Shown here piece by piece: positions 7,223 to 11,722 of a stretch of 11,722 bases of DNA. The DNA is from CAYJLW01 sp964370965 (lineage in GTDB: Bacteria > Actinomycetota > Acidimicrobiia > UBA2766), in assembly GCA_964370965.1 (NCBI GenBank), contig CAYJLW010000106.1, positions 1-11,722 of the forward strand, in the 5' to 3' direction. Both the position numbers and the translations under genes were made by a program. Within the stretch, counting starts at the first letter, position 1; each line of letters starts with the position of its first letter. The notes below the pieces were generated by a model that saw nothing but the letters and a program-made list of their open reading frames with translations, was not told where the DNA came from and did no database searches.

Positions 7223-7278
7223 CGCGCCTCCGGACGCCGGAGGGGGGGCCGCTTCACGGTGGAGGGTTTGAGGGCCAT
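7219..7278 (-). CDS. Possible 19-codon Pro/Arg-rich leader peptide ahead of proC
   Basis: ATG (7278-7276) opens a 19-residue frame (MALKPSTVKRPPLRRPEAR) whose TGA overlaps the proC ATG as ATGA. It has 4 Pro (one PP pair) and 4 Arg codons. There is no SD at usable spacing, but TAGCCT (minus 7290-7285) sits exactly 6 nt before the ATG, the position expected for a -10 box of a leaderless transcript. The frame passes through the hairpin that hides the proC ribosome binding site. Pro and Arg are common in any GC-rich frame, so chance is possible. Confidence 0.35.
   Translation of the reverse strand: MALKPSTVKRPPLRRPEAR
7227..7243 (-). promoter_or_regulatory. proC: Hairpin sequestering the proC ribosome binding site
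   Basis: Plus strand 7227-7233 and 7237-7243 are perfect 7-bp complements (CCTCCGG / CCGGAGG) around a 3-nt loop. In the mRNA the 3' arm contains GGAGG, the SD of proC, 4 nt before its ATG. The stem would block initiation unless opened, for instance by ribosomes translating the short upstream frame. The pairing is seen directly; its regulatory meaning is inference. Confidence 0.5.
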
Positions 7279-7284
7279 CCCGCC

Positions 7285-7290
7285 AGGCTA
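7285..7290 (-). promoter_or_regulatory. Possible -10 box for a leaderless proC transcript
   Basis: TAGCCT fits TANNNT and ends 6 nt before the ATG of the short upstream frame, placing +1 on the A of that ATG. It lies just after the terminator hairpin of the upstream gene, where a new promoter is needed for proC. No -35 resembling TTGACA is found 16-18 nt upstream. Confidence 0.3.
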
Positions 7291-7306
7291 GCTACGGCGC
7301 CGCCTT

Positions 7307-7327
7307 GCGGGGCGAGTCCCGCCCCGC
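7307..7327 (-). terminator. Hairpin terminator after the Tat lipoprotein gene
   Basis: Perfect 8-bp inverted repeat (GCGGGGCG / CGCCCCGC) with a 5-nt loop, beginning 2 nt past the stop codon of the lipoprotein gene. There is no U-tract. The position directly after a stop codon and before a possible new promoter supports transcription termination. Confidence 0.7.
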
Positions 7328-7329
7328 GG

Positions 7330-8481
7330 TCACACGCCCTCGTAGGCCGGGTCCCACCACGCCTTGTCGGTACGCCAGGGGGAGTCCTGGTGTACGCACA
7401 GCCCCTGGTAGCGCTCGCCGTAGCGCTCGATGAGCTCCCGGTGGATGCTCCGGAAGGCCCGGGCATCCTCGACCGTGACCGGCTCCTGGCTCTCGGCCCA
7501 GACGGTGGAACGGCCGCATTCGCCGAGGAGGAAGGGGAGGTCGGCGCCGGTGTTGCGGTCCCAGACCACCAGCGAGTCGCCCACGCCCCGCAGGACCCGC
7601 TCCGGACCGCCGCCGTCCTCGTAGACGTGCAGGTCGATGAGGCCGATCTGGGGGATCCGGGCGGTCGCCTGCGCCCAGGCCTCGAAACGCTCCGGGGCTG
7701 CTGACGCCACCCCGCTCGTGGCCCACGTGACGCCCTCGCGGCCGTCGAGCACCCTGTGCAGGGCCCGCCAGGTCCCACCCGCCCCACCGGTCCACTTGCC
7801 GCCGCCCCATCCGTGGGTGAGCGCCCAGGGCTTCGTGAGGTTGACGGAGGCACCGCTGCGCCCCGGGACGCCCCAGAGGAGGTCGGCCTCGTTGAAGGCC
7901 TCGACGACGACATCCCCGAGGCCCGCCCGGCCGAGGGCGTCGTGCAGGTCACGGACGAAGCCGCCGTAGGAGGCGTCCGGGTCGGCCGGGTAGTTGCGGA
8001 GCATGCCGGGCTTCGCCCACACGAGGCCCTTCTCGAGCGGGCGGCGACCCAGCCAGAACGCGTCCTGTACGCAGAATTGCACGACGAGACGGCATCCGGT
8101 CTCCACGCAGGTCTCGAAGAAGGGGAGGTAGTCGCCCCAGGTGAGGCGGCGGTCGCGCCCCGGCTCGTAGAGATCCCATTCCACGAACCAGCGGATGACC
8201 GAAGGTCGCTGGCGCCTCATCCCCTCGATGTGTTCCGGCGTGATCGCCCCCGAGGAGTACTGGTTCCATCCCACACGGAACACGGTGGCGTCGTAGGTGA
8301 CGGCGGGCGCATCCGGGAGGGGGCCTGGTGATTCGGCCGGCGGTCCCGTGACGGAACGGCCGCCGTCGTCGACGCGGCGCGTGACAGGCAGCATGCAGGC
8401 GCTGAGCGCCCCGGGCACGACCGACGCCGCGCCGACGCCGAGGGCTCCGCGGAGGAAGCGGCGACGGTCGATCTGGGTCAC
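7330..8481 (-). CDS. Tat-exported lipoprotein with clan-A glycoside hydrolase-like domain
   Basis: 383 residues from a GTG start. The N-terminus has a twin-arginine signal (DRRRFLRG, 5-12), a short hydrophobic stretch and a lipobox L26-S27-A28-Cys29, so the folded protein should be exported by Tat and lipid-anchored outside the membrane. A Pro/Gly linker runs to about residue 60. The rest reads as a TIM-barrel of the GH-A clan (cellulase/mannanase/GH39-like). VVVEAFNEADL (191-201) carries the Asn197-Glu198 acid/base pair, IDLHVYE (282-288) the strand-6 His-Tyr pattern, and PFLLGECGRS (316-325) a candidate nucleophile Glu321, 123 residues after Glu198. Specific family and substrate are not recognised. 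The start is fixed by GGAGG 6 nt before the GTG and by a promoter at 8591-8619; the open frame further upstream cannot be used from that promoter. It is a single-gene unit between promoter and terminator. Confidence 0.8.
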   Translation of the reverse strand: MTQIDRRRFLRGALGVGAASVVPGALSACMLPVTRRVDDGGRSVTGPPAESPGPLPDAPAVTYDATVFRVGWNQYSSGAITPEHIEGMRRQRPSVIRWFVEWDLYEPGRDRRLTWGDYLPFFETCVETGCRLVVQFCVQDAFWLGRRPLEKGLVWAKPGMLRNYPADPDASYGGFVRDLHDALGRAGLGDVVVEAFNEADLLWGVPGRSGASVNLTKPWALTHGWGGGKWTGGAGGTWRALHRVLDGREGVTWATSGVASAAPERFEAWAQATARIPQIGLIDLHVYEDGGGPERVLRGVGDSLVVWDRNTGADLPFLLGECGRSTVWAESQEPVTVEDARAFRSIHRELIERYGERYQGLCVHQDSPWRTDKAWWDPAYEGV

Positions 8482-8487
8482 GCCGGG

Positions 8488-8492
8488 CCTCC
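8488..8492 (-). promoter_or_regulatory. Ribosome binding site deciding the lipoprotein start
   Basis: GGAGG on the minus strand with a 6-nt spacer to the GTG at 8481-8479. It puts the twin-arginine motif five residues from the N-terminus, as expected of a Tat signal, whereas the longer open frame (to 8649) would bury it about 60 residues in. Confidence 0.8.
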
Positions 8493-8590
8493 GCCGACCG
8501 AAGAGGGAAGGGACGAGCCCGAGAAACCCGCATCCCCGGCGCGCACTTCCCCAGGCGGCCGACGCGGCTGATCCCTCGGGCTCACCGGGC

Positions 8591-8619
8591 ACCCTATCAG
8601 CGCGCGTGACGACTGTCAA
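8591..8619 (-). promoter_or_regulatory. Housekeeping sigma promoter for the lipoprotein gene
   Basis: Minus strand TTGACA (8619-8614), a 17-nt spacer, then TAGGGT (8596-8591): a perfect -35 and a -10 keeping the T1, A2 and T6 positions. Transcription should start near 8584, giving a 5' UTR of about 100 nt. Repeats of TGCCTC lie directly upstream. Confidence 0.8.
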
Positions 8620-8658
8620 ATGGAGGCAACGGCGCGTTTCCAGAGGCATATGGAGGCA
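8620..8658 (-). repeat. Three TGCCTC direct repeats upstream of the -35 box
   Basis: On the minus strand TGCCTCCAT occurs at 8658-8650 and again at 8628-8620, exactly 30 bp apart (about three helical turns). A third partial copy, TGCCTCTGG, lies at 8649-8641, directly after the first. The last copy abuts the TTGACA box. Spacing and place suit sites for an activator or repressor of the lipoprotein promoter; the factor is unknown. Confidence 0.5.
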
Positions 8659-8674
8659 TTAACAAGGTGTGGAG

Positions 8675-8702
8675 AGAGTTATCCACAGATGTGGAGAACT
8701 CT
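8675..8702. repeat. 28-bp near-perfect palindrome containing two DnaA-box-like 9-mers
   Basis: Arms 8675-8687 and 8690-8702 match at 12 of 13 positions around a 2-nt centre. The left arm contains TTATCCACA (8679-8687), identical to the classical DnaA box. The right arm contains its near copy TTCTCCACA on the other strand (8698-8690). Related 9-mers lie at 8668-8676 (one extra mismatch) and 8744-8752 (TTCTCCACA, minus strand). It sits 64 nt after the YbjN gene stop, so it could also serve as a terminator stem, but no U-run follows. Confidence 0.7.
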
Positions 8703-8719
8703 GTGTGCGAGCACTCCAC

Positions 8720-8731
8720 CGTAGGCCTACG
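8720..8731. repeat. 12-bp perfect palindrome
   Basis: CGTAGGCCTACG is self-complementary over 12 bp with no spacer. It lies between the DnaA-box-like palindrome and the end of the YbjN gene. It could be a dimeric regulator site; nothing else in the sequence supports a specific role. Confidence 0.35.
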
Positions 8732-8766
8732 CCCCCGCGCGCCTGTGGAGAAGCATTCCCGAGAGC

Positions 8767-9246
8767 TCACCCGCCCGCCTCGGGCGTCCCGTCTCCCTCC
8801 TGGGCGGCGCCAAGGAGTGACGCGTACCCGAGGCGCAGCGCGCACGGGAAGAGGTCCTCGACGACGGCGTACAGGGTGCCCACGACACGATCGAGCTCTC
8901 CGGCCGTGACCGCCTCGACGGGCATCTGACCGAGGAGGAAGACGTCGCGCTCTTCGCAGAGCGCGAAGTGGACACCGTAGAGGCGCTCGTTGCGCAAGAG
9001 GAGGAACTCGTAGAGCTCGGGGAGGTTCTCCTGGGGAGCGGGCAGGAACTGGGTCTCGTAGGCGAGGGTGCGCTCGCGCAGGGTGAACCAGATGGTCGTG
9101 ACGTCGCGGCTCGTTCCCGCGAGGCGCAGGAGCCACCGGTTGTCGTCTCTCTCGACCGCCAGCACGTCGGGGGTGCCCGTGAGGCCCTCGAGATAGGCGG
9201 TGATCTCGGCCTCCGCCCGGCGCACGGCGGCGTCCCGGCCGCTCAC
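8767..9246 (-). CDS. YbjN-domain protein
   Basis: 159 residues, predicted soluble. It shows the YbjN / type III-chaperone-like fold pattern: an N-terminal helix (about 5-20), then a strand-rich core with DNRWLLRLAG and TIWFTLRERTLAYETQFLPA, a loop with LPELYEFLLLRNERLYGVHF, and C-terminal FLLGQMPVEAVTAGELDRVVG. The last part is the typical YbjN segment in which an R/M-P-x-E-x-x-T motif precedes a helix. Molecular function is unknown; the family is often linked to stress or chaperone roles. It follows mshA as in mycobacteria (Rv0487 after Rv0486). The start chosen is GTG at 9246, overlapping the mshA stop by 4 nt (GTGA). An in-frame GTG at 9252 would add two residues. Translation is probably coupled to mshA. 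Confidence 0.85.
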   Translation of the reverse strand: MSGRDAAVRRAEAEITAYLEGLTGTPDVLAVERDDNRWLLRLAGTSRDVTTIWFTLRERTLAYETQFLPAPQENLPELYEFLLLRNERLYGVHFALCEERDVFLLGQMPVEAVTAGELDRVVGTLYAVVEDLFPCALRLGYASLLGAAQEGDGTPEAGG

Positions 9247-10475
9247 CCGCACACGACGCGGCCCGCCGGCGCGGTGAGCCCGGAATAGACGGCCCGGTGG
9301 GCGGACGCGGTCACACCCCAGGAGTAGGGGGCGGCCGCGAGGCGGGCTCCCCTGCGGAATCGGGCCCGCAGCTCCTCGTCACCGAGAACCCGGCCCAAGG
9401 CCGCGGCGAAGCCGTCTGGGGTGCGCTCCCGCACGAGGAGACCGCTCTCCTCGTGGGTGACGAGATGGCAGAGACCGTCGACGCTCGCCGCCACCACCGG
9501 GACCCCGCAGGCCATCGCCTCCAGGGCGGCGAGGCCGAAGGATTCAGAGCGGGAGGGCACGATGCAGACGTCCGCCGCCTGATGGAACGAGGCGATGCTC
9601 TCGTGCGACCGCGCCGGGAAGAAGCGCACGTCGGCGCACATGCCGACGTCGGCGGCGAGGCGGTGCAACTCGGCTTCGGTGTCCTCGCCGTCGTCGCCGC
9701 TCGGACCGCCCACGACGAGCAGCGTGATGCGCGACGCCAGCTCAGGCCGGCTCCGGCACAGCTCCAGGAGTGCCCCGAGGGCGAGGTCGGCCCCCTTGAG
9801 GCGCTGGATGCGCCCCAGGTAGAGCACTACGAGGTCAGTATCCGCCAGACCCAGCTCGGCGCGGGCCTCGATCTGTGGACGAGGAAAGAACATGCGGTGG
9901 TCGACGCCGGGAGGGATGATCTCCACCCGCTCCGGGTCAGCACCGTAGCGTCGCGCGAGGATCTCCGCCTCGTGGGCGGTGTGGGCGACGAGCACCGCGG
10001 CCTCCCGCGCCGCGGCGATCTCGGCCTCGAGGCGGGCGCCGCCGCCGTCGGGCAGGGCCCGCGTGAGCGCCAGCGTATGGGCCGTGTGCACGACAGGGGG
10101 TCCCCCGGCCCCGGCCACGTCGAGCGCGGCCCGGGCGGACAACCAGTAGTGGGAGTGCACGGCGTCGTAGGCGCCTTCCTCCACGCAGGCGGCGAGACCG
10201 GTCGCGAACTCGCCCACGTGAGCCTCGAGACCGTCCTTGGAGAGCGGCCGCGGCGGGCCCGCAGGGACGGCCACGCAGCGGGCCCCCGGGCCGAGACGCG
10301 TGATGCAGGCCTCGTCGGGGTCGCTGCGGCGCGTGAAGACGTCACACGCCAGCCCGGTCGCTCCGAGCCGGAGCGCAAGCTCGCGCACGTACACGTTCAT
10401 GCCGCCGGAGTCGCCCCGCCCGGGGAGGGCGAGCGGCGACGTGTGGTAGCTCACCATCGCGACACGTCGGAGCAT
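9243..10475 (-). CDS. mshA: D-inositol-3-phosphate glycosyltransferase (mycothiol synthesis)
   Basis: 410-residue GT4 enzyme that transfers GlcNAc from UDP-GlcNAc to 1L-myo-inositol-1-phosphate, the first committed step of mycothiol. The MshA-specific N-terminal block is present: HTSPLALPGRGDSGGMNVYV (11-30), then DAVHSHYWLS (104-113) and VVHTAHTLA (128-136). In the donor domain, LGRIQRLKG (220-228) gives Arg222 and Lys227, the usual diphosphate ligands, and ESFGLAALE (311-319) gives the E-x7-E pair Glu311/Glu319. The ATG at 10475 directly abuts the stop of the GNAT gene (TAGATG) and gives the usual N-terminus; an internal ATG at residue 7 is possible. No strong SD is seen, so re-initiation from the upstream gene is likely. 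It marks the organism as a mycothiol-making actinobacterium. Confidence 0.95.
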   Translation of the reverse strand: MLRRVAMVSYHTSPLALPGRGDSGGMNVYVRELALRLGATGLACDVFTRRSDPDEACITRLGPGARCVAVPAGPPRPLSKDGLEAHVGEFATGLAACVEEGAYDAVHSHYWLSARAALDVAGAGGPPVVHTAHTLALTRALPDGGGARLEAEIAAAREAAVLVAHTAHEAEILARRYGADPERVEIIPPGVDHRMFFPRPQIEARAELGLADTDLVVLYLGRIQRLKGADLALGALLELCRSRPELASRITLLVVGGPSGDDGEDTEAELHRLAADVGMCADVRFFPARSHESIASFHQAADVCIVPSRSESFGLAALEAMACGVPVVAASVDGLCHLVTHEESGLLVRERTPDGFAAALGRVLGDEELRARFRRGARLAAAPYSWGVTASAHRAVYSGLTAPAGRVVCG

Positions 10476-11483
10476 CTACTCGGTTCCCTTCGCCGCCCCT
10501 GGGTGGACAGGACGGGCCACACGGAGGCGGCGCAACGGCCTGGCCTCGGCGCCGAGACGGAACTTGTACGTCTCGTGACCCCGCAAGAAGTCGAACACCG
10601 GAACGCCCTCCTCGATTTCCTTCCGGATGAGGAATCCGAGGAGGACGTTTCCCGGTGAGAAGACCGCGACCTCGGGATCATACGCCGAGTTGTACAGGTA
10701 GTACCCGGCGGCGTCGGCAAAACCGAACGTGGCGGCCACCGCCTCGCCTCCGGCGAAGAGGGTGTCGAGTCGCAGGGCCTTCGTCCCGGCGAAGCGCCGC
10801 GCTGCGCCGCGGAAGAACGCCGCCATGGGCTCGTCCATGAACTGGCCCTTGTCGCCCGCGGCCTGCCGGTGCCAGGCGACGAAACGGTCGACGTCCTCGG
10901 GCAGGACGGGCTCCGAGCGGACGTCGAGCTCGCCCAGCTCGCGCTCCAGGCGGCGCTCCTTGCGCCGAAGCTCGTGGCGCTCCTTCTTGCCGATCCGCTC
11001 GAGGTAGGCCGCCCAGCTCCCCGGGAGCCGCATCCTCGCGGAGTCCTCGTTGCGGAAGGTGACGTCGAAGCCGTGGCGGACGGCCGCGAGCGCCGCCGCC
11101 ACCGTGAAGCCGGACTCCGCCGGGACGGCCGCGGCCTCCAGGGACGTCCAGTCGTCGCGGCCGGCGAGCCAGTCCACGAGCGTCTCCCCGGCGCCGGCGT
11201 GCGCGTCGGGGGCGCCCACGACGCCCACGTAGTCCGTGACGTCCTCGCCGCCGACGAAGAGGATGCGTCCGTCGGGCCGGCGGTGCAGAGCCATCAGGAA
11301 GCCCCCGGAGGGGCCGTCGTGGTCGAGGAGGAGGAGGTCGCTGTCCGCCCCGAACGTGTCCCACCACAACGCCGCCCAGTCCGGGCCGAGGAAGGGGCCG
11401 TAGCCGGGTGTCGCGGCGGCGAGCGCCTTCCAGCGCGCGTGCAACCGGACGAGATCCGCCGGATCGGAATGGATGGCGAGCAT
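10476..11483 (-). CDS. GNAT-fold acyltransferase, BioF2/CelD-like
   Basis: 335-residue protein of the Acetyltransf_6 (BioF2-like, formerly CelD/BcsL) group of GNAT enzymes, related to FemAB-type acyltransferases. The tandem-GNAT layout is visible: an N-terminal domain (about 1-145), then the second domain opening with the basic helix YLERIGKKERHELRRKERRL (160-179). It ends in FDFLRGHETYKFRLGA (297-312), the family's closing motif. No signal peptide or membrane segment. The ATG at 11483 has no clear SD; AAGAAT lies 7 nt upstream, so a leaderless transcript is possible but weakly supported. It abuts mshA with no spacer, which suggests a link to mycothiol or cell-envelope metabolism. It is not MshD-like in sequence. 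Substrate unknown; cell-surface polysaccharide or peptide acylation is the usual guess for the group. Confidence 0.8.
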   Translation of the reverse strand: MLAIHSDPADLVRLHARWKALAAATPGYGPFLGPDWAALWWDTFGADSDLLLLDHDGPSGGFLMALHRRPDGRILFVGGEDVTDYVGVVGAPDAHAGAGETLVDWLAGRDDWTSLEAAAVPAESGFTVAAALAAVRHGFDVTFRNEDSARMRLPGSWAAYLERIGKKERHELRRKERRLERELGELDVRSEPVLPEDVDRFVAWHRQAAGDKGQFMDEPMAAFFRGAARRFAGTKALRLDTLFAGGEAVAATFGFADAAGYYLYNSAYDPEVAVFSPGNVLLGFLIRKEIEEGVPVFDFLRGHETYKFRLGAEARPLRRLRVARPVHPGAAKGTE

Positions 11484-11571
11484 CCCAGGGATTCTTGCAG
11501 GAGCGACCCGAGTTCCCTCAGCGGGGGGGGCCGAACCGCAAGAGGGTCAGACCCGCGTCAACCGACTGACA

Positions 11572-11619
11572 CCTCACGCGTCAGCCTGCCGAAGGCGACA
11601 GCGCGTAGGACGCGTGAGG
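11572..11619. repeat. 11-bp perfect inverted repeat with 26-nt spacer
   Basis: CCTCACGCGTC (11572-11582) and GACGCGTGAGG (11609-11619) are exact complements. The right arm shares bases 11613-11619 with the neighbouring hairpin at 11613-11645, so the two structures exclude each other. Confidence 0.6.
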
Positions 11620-11645
11620 GGCGGCTCCGCCGCCCCCGGACTCAC
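11613..11645. repeat. Second copy of the 33-nt hairpin element, inverted relative to 29-61
   Basis: Stem arms 11618-11625 and 11629-11636 (GGGGCGGC / GCCGCCCC) with loop TCC, extended by GTGA/TCAC outside a one-sided bulge (11637-11641). Read on the plus strand it matches the minus-strand reading of 29-61 almost base for base, including the outer pairs and the bulge position. It may be a terminator for a minus-strand gene right of the window, for a plus-strand transcript, or a dispersed repeat. Confidence 0.6.
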
Positions 11646-11674
11646 CCGGAGGTCTCCCAGGTCAAGAAGGGGGG

Positions 11675-11709
11675 GTCTCAGGGGGGGGCGCGGTCCCCCC
11701 CGGAGAGAC
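11675..11709. terminator. G-run/C-run hairpin near the right edge
   Basis: A 7-bp G:C stem (11682-11688 with 11695-11701) around a 6-nt loop, flanked by GTCTC/GAGAC (11675-11679 with 11705-11709). With the G-run at 11669-11675 it makes a very stable structure. No gene is visible in the last 239 bases, so its strand and role cannot be set. Confidence 0.4.
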
Positions 11710-11722
11710 AGGCCGCGTGCCT

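Noticed and set aside
8482..8649. Longer N-terminus of the Tat lipoprotein
   Set aside because: A consensus promoter (8591-8619) lies inside this stretch, and an SD precedes the GTG at 8481, putting the twin-arginine motif at the N-terminus as required.
8668..8752. Chromosomal origin oriC
   Set aside because: Only four 9-mers, no AT-rich unwinding region and no dnaA/dnaN/rnpA/parAB neighbours.
10476..11483. MshD (mycothiol synthase) next to mshA
   Set aside because: The protein has the BioF2-like FDFLRGHETYKF ending and the basic helix of the Acetyltransf_6 group, not the MshD pattern.
1..11722. CRISPR array, insertion sequence, toxin-antitoxin or phage genes
   Set aside because: No regularly spaced repeats, transposase, integrase or phage-like proteins were found on either strand.

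Overview
The window is about 70% G+C and every convincing gene lies on the minus strand. The gene set is actinobacterial. It has mshA (first step of mycothiol synthesis) followed by a YbjN-type gene, and proC followed by the 33-residue basic ribosomal protein bS22; both pairs are as I remember them from mycobacteria (the Rv0486-Rv0487 and Rv0500-Rv0500B neighbourhoods). A deep-branching actinobacterium such as a member of Acidimicrobiia is plausible, but this is inference from content and base composition, not a placement.

Layout in the direction of transcription, right to left. (1) At 11484-11722 there is a non-coding end with several strong inverted repeats. (2) A compact operon at 8767-11483 holds a BioF2-type GNAT acyltransferase, mshA and a YbjN-domain protein, with junctions of 0 nt and a 4-nt overlap. 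(3) A regulatory gap at 8482-8766 contains a near-perfect 28-bp palindrome built from two DnaA-box-like 9-mers, three TGCCTC repeats and a near-consensus housekeeping promoter. That promoter drives a Tat-exported lipoprotein with a clan-A glycoside hydrolase-like fold, closed by a hairpin at 7307-7327. (4) proC follows, preceded by a possible 19-codon Pro/Arg-rich leader ORF that overlaps its start. Then come bS22, a SAM hydroxide adenosyltransferase (DUF62) family gene overlapping bS22 by 4 nt, and a SAM-dependent methyltransferase. (5) After a 153-nt gap comes a sugar cluster: a GDP-mannose 3,5-epimerase very like the plant enzyme, a second SDR epimerase/reductase resembling GDP-L-fucose synthase, and two GT-B glycosyltransferases. 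It ends at a strong hairpin at 29-61.

Reading of function: the left half probably makes one or two GDP-hexoses from GDP-mannose and transfers them to a surface glycan or glycolipid. The middle is housekeeping (proline, ribosome, SAM turnover). The right half is thiol redox metabolism plus a secreted glycosidase-like lipoprotein. I see no complete new multi-gene system. The most novel candidates are regulatory: the proC leader ORF with a sequestered ribosome binding site, the DnaA-box palindrome cluster, and an inverted pair of one hairpin element at the two ends of the window. A DUF62 protein with Gln where the family has its catalytic His is also worth checking.
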